A DNA stretch of 64,000 nt, taken from assembly GCF_014284175.1 (NCBI RefSeq), contig NZ_JACOGA010000003.1, positions 248,001-312,000 on the forward strand, written 5' to 3'. This document shows positions 16,376 through 25,273 of the stretch, piece after piece (within the stretch, counting starts at the first letter, position 1; every line of letters starts with the position of its first letter). The notes beneath the pieces were generated by a model. That model had not been told where the DNA came from. It made no database searches and worked only from the letters and a program-made list of their open reading frames with translations. The translations under genes were made by a program, and so were the position numbers. The stretch is from Affinundibacterium flavidum (lineage in GTDB: Bacteria; Pseudomonadota; Gammaproteobacteria; Burkholderiales; Burkholderiaceae_D).

Positions 16376-19300
16376 GACGCTGCTCCTTCTGATTCTTCTA
16401 ACTTACCTTCAAGCCAATCCACTTTTTTCATCTTACGCAAGACCACAAACTCATCGCGGTTACTACCGACGGTGCCGTAGTAGTTAAAGCCGTAAGCTTG
16501 CTGCGCATAACCACCAATCATGTGCGTAGGTTTCAATACCGCACGGGTCACCGAGTTATGGATACCGCCACGCATACCTGAGAGTTCTGCACCCGGCGTA
16601 TTCACGATTTTTTCTTGAGCGTGATACATCAGACACATACCTTTTGGCACACGCTGACTGACCACCACACGCGCTGTCAAGGTACCGTTACTGTTAAACA
16701 CTTCGACCCAATCGTTATCCACTAAGCCTGCTTCTTTCGCTTCGATCTCAGAGACCCACACGTGTGGACCACCACGAGACAAAGTCAACATACGCAAGTT
16801 GTCAGAGTAAGTTGAGTGGATACCCCATTTTTGATGCGGTGTAATCCAGTTCAAGACGATCTCTTTTTCACCATTCGGTGATTTATTCAACATCGGCGCA
16901 ACGGTCTTGGTATCAATCGCTGGTTTGTACACACACAAACCTTCACCGAAATCGAGCATCCAGCGGTGATCCTGGTAGAACTGTTGACGACCAGTCAGTG
17001 TGCGCCATGGGATCAGTTCATGCACATTGGTGTAACCCGCGTTGTAGCTGACTTCTTCCGATTCCAAACCAGACCAGGTCGGTGCAGAAATAATCTTGCG
17101 TGGTTGTGCCTGTACATCACGGAAACGGATCTTGTCATGTTCACGACCAACTGCCAGATGCGTATGATCGCGGCCAGTAATTTTACCCAGTGCTTCCCAT
17201 GCTTTCACTGAGACGTGACCATTGGTTTCTGGTGCAAAGGTCAAAATCATTTCGCAAGCATCAATCGCCGTTTCCAGACGTGGACGACCTTTTGATACGC
17301 CCTCTTCTGTCACCACTTTGGTGATGCCACCGATTTCATGCACTTCATGTTCGGTGTTCCAGTTAATACCTTTACCGCCATTACCAAGTTTGTCTAACAA
17401 AGGTCCAATCGATGTGAACTTTTTGTAGATTTCTTTGTAGTTACGTTCAACCACCACAAAGCTCGGTGCAGTTTTACCTGGGATCAAATCGCACTCGCCT
17501 TTTTTCCAATCTTTAGGCTCAAACGCTTGACCGAGTTCGCCCGGGGTATCGTGCATCAAAGGTTGCAAGACGATGTCTTTGCGTGTACCTAGATAGTCAC
17601 CACCAATTTCAGTAAATTTCTTGGCGATACCTTTGTAGATTTCCCAGTCGGTTTTACTTTCCCACAATGGTTGCACCGCTTCACTCAATGGATGAATGAA
17701 AGGATGCATATCGGAGGTATTCAAATCGTCTTTTTCATACCAAGTTGCAGTTGGCAAGACGATGTCGCCGTACAAGCAAGTCGTACTCATACGGAAATCA
17801 AGTACTGTCAAGAGATCCAATTTACCTTCGGCAGCTTCTTCACGGAATTTCACTTCCGATGGTTTCACCGCTTCATCTGGATCATCGAACAAAGCGTTTT
17901 GTGTACCGAGTAAATACTTCAAGAAGTACTCATGACCTTTACCTGAGCTACCGAGAATATTCGAACGCCATACGAACATATTGCGTGGGAAATTCTTAGG
18001 ATTATCTGGATCATCGCAGCTCATATTCACTGCGCCAGATTTCAAACTTTGCTTCAGATATTCTGCTGGTTCCAAACCGGCAGCGGCTGCTGCATCACAA
18101 ACATCCAGTGGATTAGTTTCTAACTGCGGAGCAGAAGGCAACCAACCGAGACGCTCAGACTTGGCATTCATATCGATCATGCTCATATGACTGACTTTGG
18201 ATTTATCCGCAGTCGGTGCGAGGATTTCATCGATATGCAATTTCTCATGACGCCACTGACTCGTGTGCGCATAGAAGAAGCTCGTACCATTCATTTGACG
18301 TGGTGGACGGGTCCAGTCAGATGCAAACGCGAGTGGAGCCCAACCGAATTGTGGACGCAGTTTTTCTTGACCAACGTAATGTGCCCAACCACCACCAGAT
18401 TGACCTACGCAACCGCACATCATGAGCATATTGATAATGCCGCGATAAATCATATCGTTGTGGTACCAGTGATTCAAAGCCGCACCGACGATGACCATGC
18501 TCTTACCATGTGTATCGTGCGCGTTTTGGGCGAATTCACGGGCAACTTGAATGACCAAGTCACGTTTGACGCTCGTGTGTTTTTCTTGCCATGCTGGTGT
18601 GTAAGGTACGTCGTCGTCATACGATGTCGCAACCGCGCCACCCAAACCTTGATCCACGCCGTAGTTGGCCATGGAGAGGTCATATACCGTCGCCACTAAA
18701 ATCTCAGAACCATCTGCCAATTGCACTTTACGCGCTGGCACATTGCGCAAGACCATATCGTTGGCATCGGCACCACCGAAGTAGTTAAAGCCTACGCTGA
18801 CCACTTCATCATGCTTCGCTACCAAACTCAATTGTGGATCAATCTCACGACCTGAACCGCCATCTTTTGGTTCCAAATTCCAGCGACCCACTTTTTCGCC
18901 GTCATTGACTTTACCTTCGCCCCAACGATAACCGATGGAACCATTTGGAGAAACGATCTCGCCTGTGCTTTCATCAATCGCGAGTGTCTTCCAATCGCCA
19001 TTATTCGCTTCGTTCAAACCACCTGGCAATTGCGATGCGCGCAGCATTTGATCTGGCACGAAGCAACCATTGCGCTCAACCAAACGTACCAACATAGGCA
19101 TGTCGGTATATTGTTTGACATAGCTGCGGAAATAATCAGACTTACCGCCGAGATGGAATTCTTTCAGGATCACATGACCCATCGCCATCGCGAGCGCCGC
19201 GTCGGTACCTTGCTTAGGTGCCATCCAGATATCACCAAACTTCACCATCTCACCGAAGTCAGATGAGACAGCAACGGTCTTGGTACCTTTGTAACGCACT

Positions 19301-20106
19301 TCTGTGTAGAAGTGCGCATCTGGTGTACGTGTTTGCGGTACGTTAGAACCCCACACCATCAGATAAGTGGAGTTATACCAATCCGCAGATTCTGGTACGT
19401 CAGTCTGTTCACCCCATACTTGCGGGCTGGCTGGTGGCAAATCGCAATACCAGTCGTAGAAAGACAAACAAGCGCCACCGATCAAAGACAGGTAACGTGC
19501 GCCAGCAGCGTAAGACACCATGGACATCGCAGGAATTGGGGAGAAACCAATCACGCGGTCTGGACCAAATTTTTTGACTGTAAAGGCATTCGCTGCGGCG
19601 ATGATTTCTTGCGCCGTATCCCAATCCGCACGCACAAAGCCACCGAGGCCACGTACGGATTTATAACGCTTGGCTTTGACTGGATCTTGACTAATGGATT
19701 CCCATGCTGCAATCGGGCCCATAGTCTTACGCGCCTCTTGCCACATTTCCATCAAGCGACCGCGGATCATAGGATATTTCACGCGCTGCGCAGAGTACAC
19801 ATACCAGCTATACGAAGCACCACGTGGGCAACCGCGAGGTTCATGATTTGGCAAATCTGGACGAGTACGTGGGTAATCGGTTTGCTGGGTTTCCCACGTA
19901 ATCAAACCGTTCTTGACATACACCTTCCACGAACAAGAACCAGTGCAGTTCACACCATGGGTAGAACGCACAATCTTGTCGTGCTGCCAGCGGCTGCGAT
20001 ACGCATTCTCCCACTGTCTATCCTCATCCACCACCGCACCATGTCCGTCAGAATAGGTAGATTTCACCTTAGACATGAACTTCAATCTATCCAGAAAATG
20101 ACTCAT
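16372..20106 (-). CDS. narG: Respiratory nitrate reductase alpha subunit NarG
   Basis: A catalytic Mo-bisMGD subunit of 1244 residues (E. coli 1247), reducing nitrate to nitrite on the cytoplasmic face. The FS0 cluster ligands H50, C54, C58 and C93 (STHGVNCTGSCSW and PRGCPRG) are each offset by one from E. coli. I moved the start from a TTG at 20169 to the ATG at 20106: AAGGAG lies 7 bp before it and the protein then begins MSHFLDRLKF, close to the E. coli start. It is the first gene of narGHJI-ppiC. The 5' leader contains two short inverted repeats that may be regulatory. Confidence 0.98.
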   Translation of the reverse strand: MSHFLDRLKFMSKVKSTYSDGHGAVVDEDRQWENAYRSRWQHDKIVRSTHGVNCTGSCSWKVYVKNGLITWETQQTDYPRTRPDLPNHEPRGCPRGASYSWYVYSAQRVKYPMIRGRLMEMWQEARKTMGPIAAWESISQDPVKAKRYKSVRGLGGFVRADWDTAQEIIAAANAFTVKKFGPDRVIGFSPIPAMSMVSYAAGARYLSLIGGACLSFYDWYCDLPPASPQVWGEQTDVPESADWYNSTYLMVWGSNVPQTRTPDAHFYTEVRYKGTKTVAVSSDFGEMVKFGDIWMAPKQGTDAALAMAMGHVILKEFHLGGKSDYFRSYVKQYTDMPMLVRLVERNGCFVPDQMLRASQLPGGLNEANNGDWKTLAIDESTGEIVSPNGSIGYRWGEGKVNDGEKVGRWNLEPKDGGSGREIDPQLSLVAKHDEVVSVGFNYFGGADANDMVLRNVPARKVQLADGSEILVATVYDLSMANYGVDQGLGGAVATSYDDDVPYTPAWQEKHTSVKRDLVIQVAREFAQNAHDTHGKSMVIVGAALNHWYHNDMIYRGIINMLMMCGCVGQSGGGWAHYVGQEKLRPQFGWAPLAFASDWTRPPRQMNGTSFFYAHTSQWRHEKLHIDEILAPTADKSKVSHMSMIDMNAKSERLGWLPSAPQLETNPLDVCDAAAAAGLEPAEYLKQSLKSGAVNMSCDDPDNPKNFPRNMFVWRSNILGSSGKGHEYFLKYLLGTQNALFDDPDEAVKPSEVKFREEAAEGKLDLLTVLDFRMSTTCLYGDIVLPTATWYEKDDLNTSDMHPFIHPLSEAVQPLWESKTDWEIYKGIAKKFTEIGGDYLGTRKDIVLQPLMHDTPGELGQAFEPKDWKKGECDLIPGKTAPSFVVVERNYKEIYKKFTSIGPLLDKLGNGGKGINWNTEHEVHEIGGITKVVTEEGVSKGRPRLETAIDACEMILTFAPETNGHVSVKAWEALGKITGRDHTHLAVGREHDKIRFRDVQAQPRKIISAPTWSGLESEEVSYNAGYTNVHELIPWRTLTGRQQFYQDHRWMLDFGEGLCVYKPAIDTKTVAPMLNKSPNGEKEIVLNWITPHQKWGIHSTYSDNLRMLTLSRGGPHVWVSEIEAKEAGLVDNDWVEVFNSNGTLTARVVVSQRVPKGMCLMYHAQEKIVNTPGAELSGMRGGIHNSVTRAVLKPTHMIGGYAQQAYGFNYYGTVGSNRDEFVVLRKMKKVDWLEGKLEESEGAAS

Positions 20107-20133
20107 CTCACACTCCTTGTTGTTTGAGATGAA

Positions 20134-20169
20134 GTGAACCTGATGTTCACTCCACTTTGACATGATCAA
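20134..20169 (-). promoter_or_regulatory. Two inverted repeats in the narG leader
   Basis: GTGAAC-CTGAT-GTTCAC (20134-20150) and TTGAT-CAT-GTCAA (20157-20169, read on the minus strand) stand directly upstream of the narG ribosome-binding site. The second resembles an FNR site but has a 3-bp rather than a 4-bp spacer. They could be operators or mRNA hairpins. Confidence 0.3.
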
Positions 20170-20473
20170 ATTTTAGAGAGCTGACCCGAATGTGCCCATT
20201 CGTCGGTGCGGTGGAAGAACTTGCGCATTGGCACTAGGGTGGGATAGTTCTTTGGAACTAGGTGGGGAGTTTTTGCTGATGCGGGTTAGATTTGACTCAA
20301 GTTTTATGGAACATAAATTCTAAAATTGAGACATACTAAATCTTCCATAATTCTAGGTTCTTCTGCTCCATTACAGCATGCGAAAAACCTAAATTTATTT
20401 CAAAATGAAACCCAAAATGAAGTGCAAAATTACTTAAAAAATATTGAATTAACCGAATAAACAACATTAACGA

Positions 20474-20503
20474 TTCACACATAAAAAATTGACTTAATAT
20501 ACT
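20474..20503 (+). promoter_or_regulatory. Candidate sigma-70 promoter of the RelA/SpoT-domain gene
   Basis: TTCACA (20474-20479) and TATACT (20498-20503) are separated by 18 bp, 35 bp before the ATG at 20539. No strong ribosome-binding site is visible, so translation initiation may be weak. Confidence 0.35.
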
Positions 20504-20538
20504 GCCTATCCCACAAAACTTCTCTACGACCCGAATTT

Positions 20539-21582
20539 ATGAGCATAGAAAAAAATATTCAAAAATACTCAAAAGGCGAAGTAAATAGAGCTGGCATCAA
20601 ATTACTTGAGAAAAATGATTCTGAATATGCCGCTGCAAAAGTTATTTTAGACAACTGGAGAGCATGTCATATTACGCCCCTAAATGGCTTTCAGAAAGCA
20701 CTCCGAAAAAAATTGGTTAAGATTGACGATAGTTCGCTAGTTTCACAGAGATTGAAGCGCACGCCTTCGATTCTTTCGAAACTAGAACGCAATCCCAAAA
20801 TGCTTTTGTCGAGAATGCAGGATATTGGAGGAATTCGAGCCGTAGTTAAAAATATTCAAAAAGTCCGTGAGCTAGAAACTGCATATAAAAAGGGAACAAG
20901 AGTATTTTCAATCGTAGACGGTGGAAAAGATTATATAAACTATCCTAAGACATCTGGGTACCGTGGCATACACCTAATTTTCAAATGTAAAAATGGTTTT
21001 TCAATTGAACTTCAAGTTAGAACACATATTCAGCATGCGTGGGCTACCGCAGTAGAGACCATGGGAACCTTTCTCAATAATTCTTTAAAATCAAGCGAAG
21101 GACCTGAAGAATGGTTAGAATTTTTTGCTTTAGCTAGTTCTGCGTTTGCAATTTTAGAAAACACGCCAAGAATTCCAGGGCACGAAAATTTATCCGATCA
21201 ACAAACGTTTGAAAAAGTACTACGAGTTGAAAAACAGCTTGATGTACTGAATAAATTATCTGGATTCAGAGTGGTCGCTAGGCATATAAGTAACGACAAA
21301 GGAAAAGGGAAGTACCATTTAATCACCCTAGACTTAGATTCTATGAGAGCTAACATTCAAAGCTATGAAGCGAAGTATATCAATGTTGCGAACATTGAAT
21401 ATTCAAGAAAAGAAGCGGAAGTAAATTCCGGAAAAAATTTGCAAGTAGTATTGGTCTCATCGGAGTCGATAATTGCATTGAAAAAAGCATATCCGAGTTA
21501 CTTCTTGGACGCAGAACTTTTCTTCAAACAAATAGCTACGATTCGCAAGCGCCTAGAAAAAAGAAAAACGACTCTCAAATAA
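20539..21582 (+). CDS. Stand-alone RelA/SpoT-domain protein (candidate nucleotide pyrophosphokinase toxin)
   Basis: 347 residues. A RelA_SpoT synthetase fold spans about residues 65-185: RLKRTPSILSKL (71-82), MQDIGGIR (93-100, putative metal-binding Asp95), KDYINYPKTSGYRGIH (130-145) and IELQVRTHIQHAWAT (156-170). There is no HD hydrolase, TGS or ACT domain, so it is not a house-keeping RelA/SpoT. About 160 residues follow the synthetase (225-347) with no recognised domain and a basic C-terminus. Small alarmone synthetases of this kind include toxSAS toxins and the CapRel phage-defence fusion; which type this is cannot be settled by eye. No separate antitoxin ORF is seen next to it, so the C-terminal part could be a built-in regulator (inference). 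AT-rich DNA and solitary context suggest horizontal transfer. Confidence 0.85.
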   Translation: MSIEKNIQKYSKGEVNRAGIKLLEKNDSEYAAAKVILDNWRACHITPLNGFQKALRKKLVKIDDSSLVSQRLKRTPSILSKLERNPKMLLSRMQDIGGIRAVVKNIQKVRELETAYKKGTRVFSIVDGGKDYINYPKTSGYRGIHLIFKCKNGFSIELQVRTHIQHAWATAVETMGTFLNNSLKSSEGPEEWLEFFALASSAFAILENTPRIPGHENLSDQQTFEKVLRVEKQLDVLNKLSGFRVVARHISNDKGKGKYHLITLDLDSMRANIQSYEAKYINVANIEYSRKEAEVNSGKNLQVVLVSSESIIALKKAYPSYFLDAELFFKQIATIRKRLEKRKTTLK

Positions 21583-22132
21583 CGACTTTTTTAGCAATAC
21601 ATATTTTTTAACTTAATTCCGAAGATTCGCTCGTTTAATGTTACGCCCAATAACCTAAAATGATTTGAAGCATTGGACTTATAAGTGTATATGTGGGCGC
21701 CTCAAAGAAAACCTTTGATCGAGATTCAATGCGAAGCACTTCCGGGAGCAATACTCAAGCTTTACGAGGGCCGCATTTCACGACCAACGTAACGCATGGG
21801 GTCGCGCCTTGAATCCAAGCATTCAAAACCTAATTTCGAATCATTCTCAAGCCTACTGTATCAAAAACGCTAGGTTCACTTGCGACAACATCAAATCGCT
21901 GTTTTCGCTGCTGCCAGCGAAAAGAAAGCCACAAATCAAATACCAATTTCCCACACTTTTCAAATAATCAATAAAACCATCAAAATTTGCCATTCACCAA
22001 GGCAAAAAAACACCAACCTTGCAGCAAAGTATTGTCGATCAAATGGACTTTAACCTAAGCGAACACTTGCTTGGTCATAGTCTCGGAAGTTGGCGTATAA
22101 TTTTAAAGCTAACAACTTAAACGGATATTGTT
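21583..22132. other. 550-bp non-coding gap between the RelA-domain gene and yhfG
   Basis: No open frame with credible coding character was found. It holds the yhfG promoter at its right end. A 14-bp string CCTACTGTATCAAA (21852-21865) recurs at 22226-22239 inside yhfG. Otherwise nothing recognisable. Confidence 0.5.
22096..22101 (+). promoter_or_regulatory. Candidate -10 box of the yhfG-fic operon
   Basis: A perfect TATAAT lies 31 bp before the yhfG ATG. The best -35 candidate, TTGGTC at 22071-22076, has a long 19-bp spacer. A weak GGAT precedes the start codon. Confidence 0.4.
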
Positions 22133-22294
22133 ATGTTAAGCAATGAAAAAAAGCGCGAGATTTTTCTAAAATCACGGACAGCAAATTATCAAGCGAGCCT
22201 GCGTCTTGAGGGTTTGAACCCGCGTCCTACTGTATCAAACAAAACTGCAACGCTGCAGACAGCTACCCCACCAAAAACCAAACATGTCCGATAA
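22133..22294 (+). CDS. yhfG: YhfG-family antitoxin of Fic (53 residues)
   Basis: Found by translating the DNA upstream of fic by hand. The product is 53 residues and aligns by eye with E. coli YhfG (QASRRLEG there, QASLRLEG here). Residues 22-27 (SLRLEG) match the inhibitory motif [S/T]xxxE[G/N] carried by antitoxins of class I Fic proteins, in which the Glu blocks the ATP gamma-phosphate site. The stop codon overlaps the fic start by 11 bp, the usual antitoxin-toxin arrangement giving translational coupling. The DNA of its centre mimics a tRNA T-arm, but it encodes this conserved part of the protein. Confidence 0.87.
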   Translation: MLSNEKKREIFLKSRTANYQASLRLEGLNPRPTVSNKTATLQTATPPKTKHVR

Positions 22295-22880
22295 ATACGG
22301 CACAGGACAAGACAAGCAATACTGCTATCCTAGTTCAGGGGTGCTCATCAACCAACTCGGTATCACCAATGAAGCAGATCTAGAAGCGGCAGAGGTCGAT
22401 CTGACTCAAGCGCGTATAGAACAATTCGAACCAAACTTTAACGATATTTCATTTTCTGCGCTGTGCGAAATTCATCGATTCTTATTTCAAGACATCTACC
22501 ATTGGGCTGGTCAGATTCGATCGGTTGACATAAGCAAGGGTGATACCCGTTTTGCGAATATGACTAGGATCGAGCCTGAAGCAAACAAGTTGTTTCTGCA
22601 ATTAGGACAAGAAAACTATCTACTCAATTTATCCCGTATACAATTCATTGCACGTTTGGCGCACTACTACTGCGAACTCAATATTATTCATCCGTTTCGC
22701 GATGGAAACGGACGAACACAACGACTGATGTTTGAAATCATATGCATTAACGCGGGCTATGAAGTCAATTGGAATTCAATTGAACGCTCTGAATGGATTA
22801 CTGCCAACATTGCTGCTTATCATGGTCAACTTGAGGCACTCGCTCAACTTCTCAATAGCGCAATGACTGCCATCGAATAA
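22284..22880 (+). CDS. fic: Fic-family AMP-transferase toxin
   Basis: 198 residues, similar in length and sequence to E. coli Fic (MSDKYGTGQD start, WAGQIRSVDISKGDT, ARLAHYYCELNIIHPF). The active-site motif HPFRDGNGRTQR occupies residues 136-147 and is fully canonical, with catalytic H136, D140, G143 and R147; the E. coli K-12 protein has a degenerate version. The enzyme would transfer AMP from ATP to target proteins, DNA gyrase or topoisomerase IV being the known targets of related FicT toxins. The antitoxin YhfG is encoded directly upstream with an 11-bp overlap. Probably a functional type II toxin-antitoxin pair. Confidence 0.92.
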   Translation: MSDKYGTGQDKQYCYPSSGVLINQLGITNEADLEAAEVDLTQARIEQFEPNFNDISFSALCEIHRFLFQDIYHWAGQIRSVDISKGDTRFANMTRIEPEANKLFLQLGQENYLLNLSRIQFIARLAHYYCELNIIHPFRDGNGRTQRLMFEIICINAGYEVNWNSIERSEWITANIAAYHGQLEALAQLLNSAMTAIE

Positions 22881-23009
22881 TTTTCATCACACTATTTCAA
22901 AGTACTGCACAGGCTTTGATCACAAATAATGTCTCTGCATCTCTTTCATGTTGTACCTCACTTTATTACCAATTGCCTGACAACATGGAGCTTTGATATT
23001 CACTCTACA

Positions 23010-23943
23010 TCAAGCAACAAACCGATCAATCCATCCAGCATTCACCCCAGCAATCCGCCGAAAATCCAAACTAATACGCTCATCAACTTCAAGGCGACGC
23101 CAAAACACTCTGGCCGCACTTGCCGCAAGCAACCAAATTTCACGCTCTTTTGGCAAAGGCAAAGCAGGATTCAATTTCCGTTCAACCAGCTCCACCCCAC
23201 GCTGCGGTGCATACATCATCGGTAGCATGTCATAAGCCGGAGCCAAGCACATATCTGGTAAGAAAGCGAGATTACCGTCGTGCATATCTGTGTTGCCTAT
23301 CATGCGACCAAACTGCTCCAAGAGTTTTATTTGTTGCGCGGTTTCTTCTGAGATGTAATTCGCATGCAAGAGCGCATCTGCACCGTCTGACCGATTGCCT
23401 GTTCCACCAAACAGTGCCGCATTCAATTCATGCCAACTGCAAACACCAGAGCGTCCAAATTCGCCATGTCGATCAAAGCGATCGACCTCATAGAATGTAC
23501 GTCCTGCAAATTGGTAGATGCGACTGTTCGCTGCTTTTAGTTTTAGGGTGTCGTTGATCGTTGTTAAGGCTAGGTGTTCGCAGATCAATAGGTCAGCCCA
23601 ACGATGTTCTTGTGGGGTGTCATCTTCACCAGAGAATTTGACGATCACATGCGTTGGTACATCGCGCGCGCGACGTGCGGTGAATTTAGGAAACTCACCG
23701 GCCGCCGAAGAATCGGCGATGCCAAAATTGAGCGCTTGCAGTGCGTAAGTTGGATACGCAGCCGCGATTTCATCATCGTTTAAGAAATGTGCTGCTTGTT
23801 GCTGTGTATTTAAGAAGCGACGTAATGCCTGTTCTCCAATGATGTAGTTACCGGGTTGATCTGCACCAAGCACACTCAACATGCAACACATCATCCTCAC
23901 TCCATCTTGTTAGCGTCTCATCGACCTGCATTAGCGCGGCAAA
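23010..23943 (-). pseudogene. HipA/YjjJ-family kinase remnant, N-terminally truncated and frameshifted
   Basis: A 296-residue frame (23010-23900) matches the C-terminal kinase part of HipA-family toxins of the YjjJ type: GEFPKFTA, VIVKFSGEDDTP, FYEVDRFDRHG, the catalytic-loop motif GNTDMHDGNLAF and the metal-binding motif PAYDMLP. The expected preceding block is present in another frame: TLTRWSEDDVLH (ending near 23885) runs into LSVLGADQPGN only after a one-base shift. Further upstream the N-terminal third (winged helix and HipA N-domain) is not recognisable. The kinase core residues are intact, but a full-length protein cannot be made without a frameshift, so I call it a pseudogene. Confidence 0.8.
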
Positions 23944-24271
23944 CTGAATATCATTCCTCCATATCGTGCTGGTAATAGATGTGCAGTCCATTTCTCTTTT
24001 TAAGTCATTGGTCAATGCAGTTATGAAAATGTGCTTGAGTTCAATCAAGTGTAGTCAATGAACTGATGAAAGTATCGCAAGCTATCATTCCAGAACTGAC
24101 AAGGTCGAAAACCTTTTTGGTCAGGCATTGACTACGTTAAAATGACGCAGTTCCAATTCACCGCTCGATAACGTGAGTACAAATTCATTTCCATTCTGAG
24201 CAACGCAACCAGCATTTCTCCGATTACTTAATTTCTCTGAACAACAATACTCTATTTCTTCTAAAAATCCG

Positions 24272-25273
24272 ATGCAGAAACTCCGTCAACAGCTCCCAAT
24301 CATCCTCGCATTCATCACATTGCTGTCCAGTACAACAAACACTTTTGCCCAGGATGCACCAAAGCGCTGTCGTTACATTAACTCAACAAAACTTCAAATA
24401 GAGTTAACCAACCAACAGGCCTTCGTCATTGGCAGTGTCAATCAAAAAGCCGCAAAACTCCTAGTAGATACGGGTTCCTACAATACGGTAATTGGCTACA
24501 ACTTCGCGAAAAAAAATGAATTAGTATTGGCACACACCGATACCATCAGCTATGGGATAGGCGGGGAAACTCGTGAATACAAAACCAAGCTTCAAGAATT
24601 TTCAATAGGCACAATCAAGGGTGGGCAAACGCTATTAAAAGTTGGCTCTGAAAATGCCACAGAAACTTACGATGGATTAATTGGCGCTGATTTTCTTTAT
24701 CAAAGCGATCTCGAAATTGCAGTCAATCAGGGCGTACTTCGATTTTTCACTCCGCAAAATTGTGAAAATTCGTATCTGGCCTATTGGGACAAAAATGCCA
24801 ACGAAGTTGATCTGGAGTTAGGCTATAAATACGACGCCCGACCCAGTTTTTTTGTCACCATCAATGGTCAGCGAGTGCGGACCATCCTCGATACTGGCGC
24901 GCAGGCAACGATCATTAATGAGGAAACTGCGAGAAGCCTAGGCATGAAATTTTCCACCTTGAGTCAGCATCAAGGTAGCGCCGTAGGGATTGGAAAACGC
25001 ACGATGAAAATCCAAGCAGCGAGCTTCGAAAAATTTCAAATTGGTGAAGAGTTGATAGAAAACGCGATGATTAGTGTGGGCGATCTTTGGGCAAATTCTA
25101 AGTTAGACAAAACCAGTCCAGAGATTACGTCACATCTAAAAGATAGTGCCCAGCTCATATTAGGAATGGATTTCATTCGCGAGCATCGGATTCTCGTTGC
25201 ACTCAGCCAACGCAAAATATATATGAGCTACCTAGGTGGCCCACTCTTCATGTCCGCAGAAAAAGATAACTGA
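24272..25273 (+). CDS. Secreted protein with two retropepsin-like aspartic protease domains
   Basis: 333 residues with a signal peptide (cleavage near TFAQ-D). It contains two copies of a retropepsin-type half: D66-T67-G68 in LLVDTGSYNTVIG with GADFL at about 138-142, and D207-T208-G209 in TILDTGAQATIIN with LILGMDFI near the C-terminus. Single-domain retropepsin-like proteins act as dimers, so the tandem copy may make an intramolecular active site as in pepsin; the second Asp site has the more usual DTGA. Single gene, no operon partner. Probably periplasmic; substrate unknown. Confidence 0.8.
   Translation: MQKLRQQLPIILAFITLLSSTTNTFAQDAPKRCRYINSTKLQIELTNQQAFVIGSVNQKAAKLLVDTGSYNTVIGYNFAKKNELVLAHTDTISYGIGGETREYKTKLQEFSIGTIKGGQTLLKVGSENATETYDGLIGADFLYQSDLEIAVNQGVLRFFTPQNCENSYLAYWDKNANEVDLELGYKYDARPSFFVTINGQRVRTILDTGAQATIINEETARSLGMKFSTLSQHQGSAVGIGKRTMKIQAASFEKFQIGEELIENAMISVGDLWANSKLDKTSPEITSHLKDSAQLILGMDFIREHRILVALSQRKIYMSYLGGPLFMSAEKDN

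Larger units (their letters stand above)
20107..20538. other. Intergenic region with narG promoter/leader and the divergent RelA-domain gene promoter
   Basis: 432 bp without a credible gene. On the narG side are two inverted repeats close to the start codon (20134-20150 and 20157-20169). Two ACTAGG hexamers (20233-20238 and 20257-20262) stand 24 bp apart. From about 20290 to 20530 the DNA becomes clearly AT-rich, marking the edge of the accessory cluster. Confidence 0.6.

Noticed and set aside
19312..20127. A 271-codon plus-strand frame.
   Set aside because: It is antisense to narG, with the Arg/His/Thr-rich composition typical of a shadow frame.
20157..20169. A canonical FNR site in front of narG (TTGATCATGTCAA).
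   Set aside because: The spacer is 3 bp rather than 4 and one half-site deviates, so I list it only as an inverted repeat.
21852..22239. A 14-bp direct repeat CCTACTGTATCAAA as a possible att pair around the yhfG leader.
   Set aside because: Several exact 14-mer repeats are expected by chance in 64 kb, and no integrase is present.
22200..22240. A tRNA T-arm-like string (GGGTTTGAACCCGCGTCC).
   Set aside because: No acceptor or anticodon arm fits around it. The bases encode the conserved LEGLNPRP part of the YhfG antitoxin.
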